A stretch of DNA of 64,000 bases from Cokeromyces recurvatus (taxonomy: Eukaryota > Mucoromycota > Mucoromycetes > Mucorales > Mucoraceae), in the NCBI RefSeq assembly GCF_025118155.1, contig NW_026251407.1, positions 310,001 through 374,000 of the forward strand, given 5' to 3'. This document shows, one piece after another, positions 47,163 through 60,200 of the stretch. The first letter of the stretch is position 1, and every line of letters begins with the position of its first letter. The position numbers and the translations under genes are program-made. Under the pieces are notes generated by a model. That model was not told the origin of the DNA and did no database searches. It saw nothing but the letters and a program-made list of their open reading frames with translations.

Positions 47163-48022
47163 AAATCAGTAACCAATCTTTCGAAGAATAGAAAAAAAAA
47201 ATCGGAAAGTGAAATGGCATAGTTATTAATTTGTGTTTCATACAAGCTTTATTCTTGAATCTGTTTAACGATATACACATGTGTAATAAAGATACAGGTA
47301 TAAATCAGATTAGTTATGAAATAATCAATTAAGCAAGCAATACTCAGAATTACATGAAGGGGGGAGGATTTTACGGTAAACTAGATGGTTTAACTTATTC
47401 AATAATGTACAATATATAAATAGCCAATGTATTAACCAGAGTTATGGGAGAACGCAATATATGCAGAAGGAACGAAAAGTGACTCTTTCACATATTTAGT
47501 CGATTATGCACATGCAAATAAAAATTAGATAAAAAAAAAGTATAGTTTAGATAGTAAGAGGGCAAGGGCTAACTCTGACCAAAAGGTAGCTAGCCAAGTC
47601 TTTATCGAAAAAATAATGATCCTATTCATAGTCTTGTCATGGACAGCCATAGAATGAGACTAATCGAAAGATGAAGAGAATAAACTAGAGACGATTTGGA
47701 ATGAGATACATACGATTTCTTATAAAAGAAAAGATAAACAAAGAGATTTGAAGGTACAGATATTCAGGTTATTTAGCTAGTTGAGGGATACAGTATATTT
47801 AAAGGGTTGTCATCATTGATGTACAATAGATCACAAAATCTGTTTTTTTTTTCTTTTTTTTTTCATTCTGCTACATAAGAGCATAATTTGATTTTCTACC
47901 ACTACTCGATAACGATATGTACAGGATAAATTTAGAGTCCGTTTAAATCTTATTTTATGGTATGCTTGTTTATACGAAACCTATTTTTTTTTTTTTTATT
48001 TTATATAAATTCAATTTAGACA
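47050..48022. other. Divergent intergenic region, polymerase kappa and COQ6
   Basis: Starts with the pol kappa promoter side, including a T-run at 47119-47158. The middle (about 47560-47760) is less AT-rich without an open frame. T-rich sequence precedes the COQ6 start. No gene seen. Confidence 0.45.
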
Positions 48023-50000
48023 ATGTTGCGTGCCATTCAAAAACGAACATTCATTCGGCAATCATTTGTTAAACATGTTGCAAAACGAAACTTGGCAACA
48101 GTTGCTAAGGATATAGAAAATGCTTATGATGTAGTTATTATTGGTGGAGGTGTTGCAGGTGTTAGTCTTGCTTGTTCACTAGGTATATACATAGTAGACA
48201 AGAATAAATAAATAAATAACCTTTTTATATATACAAATATATATATATATATTTATTTATTTATACGTATATGTATATGTATATGTAAAGCCTCTAGTCA
48301 AACTATGCGTCAATATCGTATAGCACTTGTAGAAACTATGGATTTAACAAAAGTTAAAAACTGGGAGCCTAAAGAAAATAATTATTCAAATCGTGTTGTT
48401 TCTTTAACACCTGGTTCAATGGGCTTTTTTAAAAGTAATGCAGTTTATACGCAAACCCCATGTTCTGTTATTAACACCGATATTTTTTTTTTTTTATATC
48501 ATTATTTTATTTTAAGGAATTGGAGTAGCAAACCACATGAACTTAAATAGAGTCAATGGAATTCGTGATATGCAAGTATGGGATGGTATAACAGATGCTC
48601 GTATTCATCTAGATTCGGCCCTTTTAAAAAATTATGGAATTGATAAAGATCTTGAAGAAAATACAATTTCATATATTGTAGAAAATATTAATATCCAAAG
48701 CGCAACTTTAAAACGTCTCGACGAATGTGTTCGAGAGGGAGCTCAAGTTGACCTGATTCAACAAGTTAAGGTTTCTAATATTGAACGTTATTTGGAAGAA
48801 AATGAAAAGAAAAAGGAACATTCAAAAGAAAAGGAAGAAGAAGTAAGCTCTTTAGATTTACAAGATTGGCCCACAGTCTACTTGGATAATGGAAGGAAAT
48901 TAAAAGCCCGTTTATTGGTAATGAAAAAAGGGGAAGAAAAAAGAAAAAAAAAAGGTGTTAACATCTATATTAAACAATACTACTTTAACAGATTGGTGCA
49001 GATGGTATTAATAGTTTAGTTCGTAAATTTGCTTATATTGATTCGCTTGGATGGGATTATGACACACATGGTGTTGTAGCTACGTTAAAGCTAGACCCTG
49101 AACGCCCTAATAATACTGCATGGCAACGATTTCTACCCACTGGTCCAATTGCTATGCTTCCTGTAATTTATTTCTTTTTTTTTTCCTTGAATTAATGTTA
49201 TTAATTTTATATATTTGTATATACATATAGCTTAGTGAAAATTATGCATCATTAGTATGGTCTACTAAACCATCTATTGCAAAGGCACTTAAAAATGTAT
49301 CATCTAAAGACTTTTGTAGTCTTATTAATGCAGCCTATCGAATGTCTAATGTTGATTTAAAATATCTTTATAAACAAATCAACCCTACTACATTTGAGTC
49401 TGCTTGCGATATTCAAGAAGAATATAATTGGAGAGAAAGTGTAGCAAAAAAGGCTTTAACGAGTGGCCAAGCTATTCTAGACCGTGAATATTCACTACCT
49501 CCTGAAGTCATTGATGTGCAGGAAAAATCAAGAGCTTCATTTCCATTCAGGTTAAGAAATTCAGAACAGTATGTAAGTGACCGTGTTGCACTTGTAGGAG
49601 ATGCTGCCCATGCCACACACCCGTTAGCAGGTCAAGGTATGAATCAGGGTTTATTAGACGTTGAATGCCTTTCACAAATTTTGGAAAAGGGGCTTAGAGA
49701 AGGACAAGATATCGGTAGTATTCATTTATTGAGACAATATGCATCTGTTCGCTATTTGCGTAATATTATGATGATCAGCACTTGTGACAAACTACATCGT
49801 CTATTTTCTACAGATGCGTCACCTATTACCTGGGTCCGCTCCATTGGATTAAATGCTATTAATAACATGGACTTTTTAAAGGTAATTTAGATTATTCTAT
49901 TTTTATTATTTATTTTATAAACTAATGATTTTTATAACTGTAGGCTGAAATTATGAAATACGGAATGGGTATTGAATATTCAGGCGAATTTAGACATTAA
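48023..50000 (+). CDS. COQ6: Ubiquinone biosynthesis monooxygenase Coq6
   Basis: Six exons (48023-48182, 48291-48434, 48517-48917, 48992-49162, 49231-49881, 49944-50000) encode 527 residues. The first 30 residues are basic and hydroxylated without acidic residues, a mitochondrial presequence. FAD-binding [11 protein letters not shown] at 36-46; [13 protein letters not shown]; the family-specific [26 protein letters not shown] at the exon 4 start; and [19 protein letters not shown] at about 414-432, the second FAD motif. Coq6 hydroxylates C5 of the ring in coenzyme Q synthesis on the matrix face of the inner membrane, with ferredoxin as electron donor. Junction 2/3 leaves KR before [10 protein letters not shown] charged insertion ([15 protein letters not shown]) near 330 of the coding sequence is longer than in most relatives. 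Confidence 0.94.
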
Positions 50001-50159
50001 AAAAAAATGTATTTTTTTTTTTAATTGGGTGCTGGACTATAAACACCTGACAGCTGTATATTACATAAATATCCCAATATATGCTATATATGAAACTCGT
50101 TATTTCTTCTGATACAAATAATTCTTTTGTCTTTTATAAAAAAAAAAAGTTATAATCAA

Positions 50160-50310
50160 ATGCCTTTGAAAGACAACAATTCAGAATCTGAAGACATTCT
50201 TTCAGATATTCCAGAAAGTGTAAAATCATTAAAAAAGACATGTCAAAGGATGAGGTGAAGGGGAGATGTTTAATTATACATAATCTAACCTTTACAAAAA
50301 AAAAAAATTT

Positions 50311-50355
<45 letters not shown>

Positions 50356-50962
50356 ATAACTTTCATGTAGTTCCTTCGGGTGAAGAAGAAGAGGAGGAGG
50401 AGGAGCTCTTTGATAGAATACCTAAAATAAATGTCATGAATGAAAACAATTATATACCTGAGATTTCGGACATGATTAATCAGCAAGGAAGACAGCAACC
50501 ATCTCAACCAGTTGTAAACTTTTTTACAAAAATATTAAAAACATTATTGTTACCTATTTGTAAAATACTTTTTGCTCCAGCAGCACAGAGAACATTTGTC
50601 AAGACAACCGTCTTATTTGTTAGTATATCTTGGATTATCGTGACTAGTTTAATAGCCTATGTCATGTTTTATCAACAATATATACCTCCCATTATGCATG
50701 TACAACCTATTTGGTTTAATTATCAGAAAGCACAAGGTCCAACTGCTATAGTAAATCTTATTGATTCTAATAAAAGGGTAATAATAATAATAATAAGCAA
50801 TATAAAAAACACCAAAAAAAAAAGAGCTCAAACAATTTTTATTTTAACAGCATTTGAGACACGAACAAGTATATGATATTTCTGTACAATTGAATGTACC
50901 TACTTCAGATATCAATTTTGATATTGGTAAACTTTATAAATATATAGATATATATATATACA

Positions 50963-51001
<39 letters not shown>

Positions 51002-51728
51002 AAAAAGAAAAAAATATATTAAAAAATATACTTATATTTTAGGTAATTTTATGGTTCAAATTCAATTATATAGTAAAGATGGCAATGTTGTATTGGAGTC
51101 CAGTCGACCCAGTATTTTACGTTATCAATCAAGAACACAAAGAATTATGCGAGTATTTGCAAAAGCAATTCCGCTTCTTATAGGCTTAAGTGAAGAGAGT
51201 CAAGTTTTAAATATTAAATTAGTAGATGATTTCATGGAGTTAAAAGTAAATAATTGAAATATGCATAATTATAAATAACTAAAAGTAACGCAATATATAC
51301 ATATATATAGTCTCAAGCCTTGAACAAAGTATCAGTTTCGATCTCTGATCCAAGGATACAAATCTATGATGCAAAGTTATTTATTTTAGCCAATTTCAAA
51401 GGACTTCGGTAAAGCAAAATATATTATATATAAAAAGAGTGCTCACCTATATCCTTTTAACTACACTAGATATTACATGTACTTTTACAGAATTTCAGCT
51501 GCTGTCATATTTATGTGTATGTTTGCAAGTATTGAATTCATATGTGCAGCAATTGCATGGAAAACGTTTGGAGAGTCAATGTGGTATAAACTATCACAGT
51601 TTATTCCTGAAATTGAAAAGCAACAACAACCAGTTACTTTTAATGCTAATGAAGATAATGAATCTACTCCTAATATACTAAATTCCTCTACTACAAATGA
51701 TACAAGTAGTAGTGATAAATCTGGATAA
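50160..51728 (+). CDS. Seipin (lipid droplet assembly protein)
   Basis: Six exons (50160-50219, 50352-50777, 50851-50926, 51043-51245, 51311-51408, 51491-51728) encode 366 residues. An acidic N-terminus (eight Glu at 31-38) precedes TM1 at about 105-126 (TTVLFVSISWIIVTSLIAYV). The lumenal seipin core follows: FNYQKAQGPTAIVNL, YDISVQLNVPTSDINFDIG, NFMVQIQLYSKDG, SSRPSILRYQS and VLNIKLVDDF. TM2 is at about 289-311 and a Ser/Thr/Asn-rich tail faces the cytosol. Seipin forms ring oligomers in the ER at lipid-droplet contact sites. The donor at 50220 (GTAAAA) was chosen because the other visible donor at 50255 breaks the frame. The acceptor of intron 1 follows a run of 30-plus A rather than a pyrimidine tract. 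Confidence 0.88.
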
Positions 51729-52469
51729 TAAAAGAAAAAAAAAGCTCTTTTGTTATCTTCATTTAAAAAAAAATATATGTGTATACATGTATATATATAT
51801 TTATTGACTTTATTATTCTGGTTTTCTTTATTTTGTGTAAGACGTTTTGTATAGCACTCAATATAATTATTTAAAGAAGACTATTATACTTGACATTATG
51901 AAAATGCTATTCTACTTGTTTATATAACCTTCCTTTAATTCAAGATACGAGCGCTATTTTTGGTCTAGTTGACCATTTTTTTATATTTTATATACAATAT
52001 AATGCAATTATATATAATATATAAAGGAGGTGAATCAAGCTACTTTTTCCATTACCCGCGCTTTGAATAAAAGATCTTCCGTTACCAAGTAAAATATACA
52101 AATTTTGTATATAACATATACCATTACTAAACTAACAATAATAATTAATGCATATTATGTTATGTGAAACGTATTGGGATATTATTTTATATGAATTTTG
52201 TAGTTATATCGAAGCATATTATATTTATGAGTAGTTGCTTTCTATAATAGAATATCGTTAAATGAATATGAAGTCATTTAGCAACGCTTTTTTTTTTTTT
52301 TAATAAATTTTATTTCTTTTTTTTTTTTCTTTTTTTTTTTTTTAAGGGAATAAATATATAAATATTTTTTTCAAGAAATTAAAGATTAAAATTAAATACA
52401 ATTTCATAGGGAGAGGAGGAGAGGAAGAAGGAAGGGGTAAAAGAACAGACATATAACGAACAAGACAGA
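51729..52469. other. Intergenic between convergent genes
   Basis: 3' regions of seipin (plus) and the CCCH-finger gene (minus). AT-rich with T-runs at about 52288-52343 and a purine-rich stretch at 52410-52445. No gene seen. Confidence 0.45.
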
Positions 52470-55461
52470 CTACTTCTTATTACGTTTTATAGGTTCCATT
52501 AAATCACAAGGATGTAGGAACATACATCTCTCCTTGAAATTGCAGCTCTCACCCATTCTATAATATTATTATAAAGTGAGAAAAAGATGTATTAAATATT
52601 AATATAACAAAAAAAAGTACTTTACCTGCAAGGTTTGCTTGGGTGAGAATACTTGCAATTATTATTTGTACATTTTGGCCAATGTACACAACGAGATTTC
52701 CAAATAGGAGGATGTGGTCTTGCTTGCTTGTCGATTCGTTCTGCCCAGGTCATGGTTTTTTTGGTATTATTTCTCCCATTCTGGGAGTTACCAGCCGTTG
52801 ATTTTTTCTTTGGTGGCATACTATTAAAAATAAAATCAGTAAAAGTGAATCGTAATACTTATATATATATATATATACTTACACATTATCATTGCCTGGG
52901 TGAACAAATTTACATCTTTTGTTTGTACAATGAGGATAATATATACAGTTAGCAGTAATTGGCTCAGTAGTAGAAGTTTCTTTTGATGACAAGCCGAGAT
53001 TTTCTTCGGCTTTAGAATGAACAATAGCAGTTGGCTTAGTGTCAATCAGATTTAAATTTACTGGCTTTTCAATTTCAGCAATATTTTTTGTATTATTAGC
53101 CTCTTGAATGAAGTAAGCAACATTAGAAATAGGCATAGTGTCGATATCCTTGTCTGATTGTAATGATAAGCTAGAGGATTCAGATGGGGAAGAGATATAA
53201 GTAGCAGCATCATAAGTAGTATCTACCATAAGTTCAGGAGAAGGAATATGGTTATTATCATTAGTCAAGGAATCAGTATTAGCATCAGAAGAGGGAGTAT
53301 TATTTAACAAAGATTGGTTTTGATTCTGGTATTCCAATAATTGTGATTCATCCATTGACATTGCAGATGTAACTTCAGATGGAATGATAATAGGTTGTTC
53401 ATCTTCTTCGCAAGAAGCAATATCATTAACATTAGGGATAATAGTTTTCAAATGAGAAATGTATTCTTCTCGAGAGCTAGTAATTTCCTTATTGTAGGCC
53501 TGAGAACCAGTGGTATTAATAGTAGCGGTAGATTCAATACTAGTAACAGTGTCCATAGACTTTGAAGGGATCATAATAATATTATCATTTTCAGTTGATT
53601 CATCAAGAACTCTATTATTATTACAAGCACTTAAAGAGTCAAATTCATGTTTCATGGGATAATCTACAGCTGAATTGGGGATATCAATATTATCACTAGT
53701 ACTAGACAAAGCATTATCAGCATCATCAAGTTCACTATTAACGTCAACTTGATCATCATCAGCTTTTTGAGAAACAGTAACAGTATCAAGATCAGCATCT
53801 AAGCCATTATTGACAATATTAGTATCCTCTTTCATATGCTCAGGTTCATCAATATTATCAGCAGCATTATTAATGGTAACGCTATTAGTTGTGTCATCAA
53901 GAGGAGCATCATTAGCAACATCAAGAGAAGCATCATTAACAACATCAGAAGAAGCATCATTAGCAGCAACAAGAGAAGCATTATTAGTGTTATCATCAAG
54001 AACAACACTAGCGTTAACAGTGTTAAGAGGAGTTTCTTTGGTGGCATTATCAAGAATAATACCAGTGTTAGAAGCGTCAAGAGAGGCATTATTAGCAGCA
54101 TCAAGAGAAGCAGCATTGGTGGTGTCATCAAGAGCAACACCAGTGTTAGCAACATCATCGGCAGCGTCAATAGAGGCGTCATTAGAAGCGTCAAGAGAAG
54201 CAGCATTGGTGGTGTCATCAAGAACAGTATCATTAGCAGCATCATTAGAAGCATCATTAGAAGCGTCAAGAGGAGTATCATTGGTGGCGTCATCAAGAGC
54301 AACACCAGTATTAGCAACATCATTAGCAGTATCATTAGAAGCGTCAAGAGGAATATCATTAGCAACATTAAGTGAGGCATCATTAGTGGCGTCATCAAGA
54401 ACAACACTAGCGTTAGTAGCATCATCAGCGGCATTGTCAACAACAACATTAGTGTTAGCAATATCATTAGTAGCTTCAAGTACAGCTCCAGCAAAATTAT
54501 CATTAATGGCATCAATATGATCGTCAACAATAGTATGAGTATTAGGAAGATCATTATCAGTGTTATCTAGACCATCATTAGCAGTAGTAGTATTTTCATT
54601 GGCATCATTATCATTAGTAGTAACAGCATGCTTATTATCAGTAGTAAGACCAGTATTAGTATCAAGTTCACCATTAGAATCAAGCAAAGCATTGTGATCA
54701 GTTATAATAGCCGTTTCAGGATCATTAAGAACAATAGCATTATTAGCAGTATTATTAGGAATAGCAGTAGCATTAGTAGTATTATTAGAAACAGCCGTAA
54801 CATTAGTAGTATTATTAGAAACAATGTTAATATCATTAGTATCACTGTCAATATGACGAGAAGTACTATTAGAACCGGTTACTTCATCATGAACAGTATT
54901 TTCAACAAGCTCAGCAAATAAACCTGAAGAGGCCATAGTATCAATTAAAGAATGTCTATCTTCAGAAGGAAGGGAATTGATCTCATCAAATATTACTTGC
55001 TGCATGCTTAAACTTAAACGTGATTCTTTAAGAGCATTGATATAAGAAGGATCAGTTACAAGATCTAAAACATGAAGCCCAGCCCTAAGGCTATTTCGTG
55101 CTTGTGCACTATCAAATTCAGCAAGAGGGGATAACTTTACGGACTCTTTGTCTAATCCTATTATTATTATTATTATTTTGAAAAAGGGGAGAAAAAAGAA
55201 ATTAATTTCAAAAAAAATAAAATAAAAAATAATAAAAATAATAAAAAATAAAAAATTGATCGTTTCATCGATTCAAATGAATTCAAATGGTAACTCACTT
55301 TTTAGAATTTTGTTAAGTACAAAAATAGTGAAGCCAAGACCAACAATCGTTCCAGATAATGTTACTTTTAGTGTACTAGTAGTTGCTGACACTGTTGTAT
55401 CCTTTGTATACGATATGACTGACGTTGTTATATTAAATACTTTTTTAAATAGAAAAAACAT
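52470..55461 (-). CDS. Membrane-segment, repeat-rich protein with three Nab2-type CCCH zinc fingers
   Basis: Four exons on the minus strand (55461-55299, 55157-52883, 52820-52626, 52557-52470) join in phase to 906 residues. Residues 33-52 form one hydrophobic segment (VTLSGTIVGLGFTIFVLNKI). Residues 55-135 look globular and helical (SAQARNSLRAGLHVLDLVTD, FDEINSLPSEDRHSLIDTM). The next 600-plus residues are Asn/Asp/Ala/Thr-rich with an 8-residue repeat of ASLDAAND type. The C-terminus has three fingers: C792-C798-C803-H807, C857-C863-C868-H872 and C877-C883-C889-H893. The last two match the Nab2/ZC3H14 poly(A)-RNA-binding spacing C-x5-C-x4/5-C-x3-H. RNA binding is therefore expected; combination with a membrane segment is unusual, and exon 1 is the least certain part. 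Confidence 0.7.
53880..54480 (-). repeat. Coding 24-bp tandem repeat (8-residue period)
   Basis: Imperfect units such as GCATCATTAGCAACATCAAG (plus strand) recur every 24 bases and encode ASLDxAND-type octads. Because the period is a multiple of three, several other frames on both strands are also open here; those are shadows. Confidence 0.8.
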
Positions 55462-57295
55462 ATTAAATAATAATTTAATATAAAAGTTATAAAGAAAAAT
55501 AAGTGAAAGAAAACGAAAAAAAAAAAACGAAAAAAAATAAAAAAATAAGAAATAGAAAATAAAAAAAAAAAATAATAATAAAAAATAAAAAAATAAAAAT
55601 GCTGCTGTTATTTTATCTTGATTAAAATATTTGTTGTTTCTTTTAGAAATGGCCAGAAAAGTAAAACTTAAAGAAAAAAAAATTTTATTTTGAATTTTAG
55701 CCTCAGACGCAATACTTTATTTTCATGTGTAATCAATCATTAAGGAGAAAAAAAAAAGGTAAATAATTAACAACAACAACAACAACAACATTAGCAACGA
55801 TAACGATGATAACAACGACGATAACCCCCTTAATATTAGACTAATAGCAACAATAGTTTATTTCATGTTGCCTAAGTTACCATGAATTTACAAATATAAT
55901 ATCTTTTTATTACTGTTACTTTTTATTTAAAGTATATCAAAGATATTTACTTTCATAAAGTAATAAAATCTATTAAAATAAATATAGATTTATGCTGTTG
56001 TAAATCATGTGTAATATGTGGCGTTAATTATAGTTAATTATAATATAAATAAATAAAAAATTCCTTCCCTTCCTGGTCAAGCTTACTTTACTTTAACGAA
56101 ATACATTCTTTGGATTTTACTCCGTAACTATTAAATTCCAAAGAATAGTGTCGAGGTTAAAGAATGATATTTTTATTTATTTATTTATTTTATTTTATTT
56201 TATTTTATTTTATTTTTTTAAAAAAAAAAAAGTCTATTTGACAGTTTAAAATAAAACATGCAAAAATAGGTGTAACTGTTTTCACATTCACAGTCCTCTT
56301 TTATTGTAAACAAAATTTTTGAGTTTGATGCTAATGAATAAAGTTATTAACGCATTCCGATCTACGAAATAAATTAAGTTTGATAAATAAATGAATCCTT
56401 TTCGGCCGGAATTTAGTAATGAGTAGTTCATTATCAAATTTATTATTAAAGAGAGTCATTACTATCGTAAAGAAAAATATAAATGGCAACTGGATAGGAG
56501 ACCTTTTTTTTTTGTTTGTTTATATAAACTTGTGTGTATACATTACTATTAAAAACTTGTATGTATATATTTACAATACCTATTATATTTATTGCTAATA
56601 CATGGATTTAATTAGTCTTTTATAATCATGATAATTAAGATAGCAATTCTCTTGTTATACATAGTAATATTTCTCTTACTTAACATCAAATTAAACTATA
56701 ATAAATTTATTTAATCTGATATGATATATTATTATCTTGTTTTTTTTTCATTATGTAATAAGGGATTCAAAAGGAAAGGGACGTTTAATGACTGCTATTA
56801 TTGTCCCTATAGAAAAAAAAAATCATATGGCGCAATTTATATAATCATGGGGTATATGCATGTAATGTATCTGCAGTATATGCTTGATTACTTGCGATAT
56901 TCCTTTGTAGGTAATCCTGGTTTTATGCTTACACCTTTTTAAAGTTGTACAAGTGTATTTATAATATACAATGTGAAAATAAAATACTACAATGTTATAA
57001 AAGTAAATTATCATTGTCTATAATTTATTTTTTTATTGTTACAGTAATAGAATAGATTTCATAAAAAGAAGATAATATACAACTGTAATGAATTATAGAG
57101 CAGTAATAAAGTTGTAGCTATAGAGTCACATTTTATGTCCTACCTACATTTATAAATAACACATGAAGAATTACATTTCTTTATTTTATTTTCTTTAAAA
57201 AAAATATAAATATATATTCTTATTTCTTATTTCATTCTTAATCTTCTTCTATTATATCATACATATATATTTATTTATATACAATTACTGATCAA
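55462..57295. other. Long intergenic region, AT-rich
   Basis: Begins with A-rich upstream sequence of the CCCH gene (about 55500-55600), then (CAA)n at 55770-55791 and (TTTTA)n at about 56168-56217. No gene supported. Confidence 0.45.
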
Positions 57296-60200
57296 ATGGA
57301 AAAAAAACTGATTTCTAATAAAGATGAAAGACGAAACATCCTTAATGAACTTGATCAATGGAATGTTGGCATATCACCTAATGGAAAATTAGCATCTTTA
57401 CCTTGTTTCGTACACCAAGCAATACCCGAAATAATCTTAAACAGTAATCAACACGAAATATTACTACCTACAGCAATTACAGCAAGATCAGAATGGACGA
57501 AAAATTTAATAGGACAATCAAGAGTATCAAATCCTTATGATGAAATTACACTGAAATCGTTATCAATATGCAAGTATATGTTTATAGATCATGTTCGAGA
57601 ATCAAGCAGCAAGGGCTTGTTGACGATAAAAAATAATTCATGTTACTATCATCATGTAAACTATTGTAAAATTAAAGCACACGTAAAGATAGACAAGATT
57701 GCAAGGTTGACTACGGATTTTGAGGATGAATTAAATGAAGCTCAAGCACACTGGCCACATCACTCACAGTTATCGTGGGACAAACTTAATCAGATTTGGA
57801 ATAGATACGGCTTTTTGTGGCCAGAAAAATTGTATTTAGGTAAGACATAATATTTATTTAGAACTTGCAAAATTAACTTCTACTAAAGACTATAGAAATA
57901 AAGAAGAAAGATCAAATAGCTCAAACTTGTATACTAAATTAATAAAAGTAAGTTGAATTCCTATTTTATTAATATAGATATATATTTATATATTTATACC
58001 TTTTTTTTTCTTTTCCTATCTTATAGTCAGAAGAGCAGGAATATGGATCACAAGATCAAGTGTTACAGAAAAAATCATATTATATTGTATGGAGAGCTAA
58101 CTTACGTCCTATGTATGAATTTTTCCCGGAATCTTACAATAGTAAAAAAGAGTTCATCATTTCTGTTATACAATATTTCTTTTCATCTTTAATACTTTCA
58201 GAAAGAAGCATATTTAAACTAAAAAATGCCGAAACAGGGAATTATTTATGTAAAAAAAGACAAAATAATGAAGAAACTATGGTGACAGTGGTGAATGATA
58301 AGCTTAATGAAGGCATATATTGGGAATTCCAAGATAATATAAAAACAACTTCCGTCATGTCGAAGAATAAGTGTAACCAAACAAAAGCATCATCTCTATC
58401 CTCTTTTATCTTTTTTGGTACTAGTAAAGTTCTGTGTTTATCATCGAATGATACAATCAACAAGTCTAGGCTCTCTATTTTGGACCATGGTATGCAGGAC
58501 ATTAGGTTGACTGATTTTCCTATGAATAACGGTACTCACCAGCCAGAAGACATTGATCAAGATTTCAATCATTGTAAATGGACAATTAATTCAACTCAAA
58601 ATAATCAAACTGCATTATCCTTTCAAAACCATGTATTATTAAATCTTGATGATGCTGTAGAAAATACGCATTGCCTAGTAGATGGGGATGAAATTACACT
58701 TAGTCAATACGATTTGTATTTACGAGTTAGTATTAGAAACAACCATGATTCAAAGCCATTAACACCATTTCCAACTACTTTTACATCGCTGAAAAATGGT
58801 GACTATCTCCAAAATCCATTATATAACACAAGTAGAACGTCATCAGTTGAACAGAATAATGAGTTTATCAATAAATCGCCTACAAGTATACTTAGTCTTG
58901 ATAATAATAAATACAACCTTTCTTTTATCGAAAAGTTAGAAGATTCTAATTATAGCACATTACCAACAAGTGGATCGAACTCATTCTCAAGTATATATCA
59001 TCTTGACATTAATAATGAAATCAACCCAAAAAAGACAGTTGACCAATATCGTGCAGATACAAATGAAAATCAATATTCACTATCTCATTTAGCGTCTGTT
59101 CAAATGGATAAACTTATAAATGAAGGGCGAGATAAAGTGTTGAATGAATATAAGTGGAAAATTGAACTGGTTTCAAATCTATCTTTTACCAGTCAACCAT
59201 CATCTCTGAAAGACAATGATGGTAACGTGTCGGTAGCGCCTTCTTCAGCTATTGATATAAACTCTTTAACGAACCATAACACTCCAAATACAACAGATGA
59301 TGTTATTGAATCAATTAAAGATAATACAGATAAAAAAAACTTTAAAATAAATAATCTTGCGACTTCAGAAACACAAGCAATTCAATTACAAGAATATGTT
59401 GAACATAAAAAAAAAGAATATTTATCCACGAATAGTGATTCTCCTCCATTTACTGATAAGCCACAACCACAGCAGAGATCGAAATGGCTAGATGGGACTG
59501 CACACCTCTATCAACTTAAAAATAAGACATTATGTTCTTGCTCTTCTTCTTCTTCTTCTTCATGGACTGACAGTCATTTAGCTAGATTAGACGATGACTT
59601 GTTACGAGATATAGATATGGATCAATATAATATATGTCTAGAGTCCATTCGATCTACTGTATCTTCTTCTAATTTATCTAATGAGGAAACCAACAACATG
59701 ATTGTATCTGAAAAGAAAATGGAGAAGCAGCCTCTTCAAAAGAAACGATTTAACTCTCAGCAGACTTCTTCGTCATCATCATCATCATCAAATAATAGCA
59801 TTCAAGATAACTATACAGTTTCCTCACCCACTCCTACACCAACAGTGCTAAGAGCATATAAATCAACGCCTGAACAAATCGAAATAAGAGATATATCTTC
59901 ACCTCCATTGTTATCAGAAGCTGAGTCTTATAAACAAGAAATACAACAGACATTTGAAGCAAAAGAAAATGCTTATGCAACTATTTATCGAAATTTATTC
60001 TGCCGGGCTACACCTTCTTCATATGCAACAAGTCAAATTCGATATTATGATGATGATGATGATGATAATAATAATAATAATAATGAAAGAAATCAATATA
60101 CATCACGACTTAGATCGTATACAATGACTCCTAGAAGTCGATATAATCAGCCAACGCCTAGTTCATCAGCTCATTTAACACCTGAAGAGCGGTTTTTGAG

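Noticed and set aside
53810..54520. Open plus-strand frames of 179-236 codons opposite the CCCH-finger gene
   Set aside because: They are products of the 24-bp repeat, which keeps several frames open; composition is only Ser/Ala/Leu or Ile/Ser/Asn simple sequence and no start or splice context exists.
55395..55405. GTATCCTTT on the plus strand
   Set aside because: Antisense to exon 1 of the CCCH-finger gene, with no gene on that strand.
56721..57014. Overlapping short frames on both strands
   Set aside because: Tyr/Ile-rich translations of AT-rich DNA, no conserved pattern.
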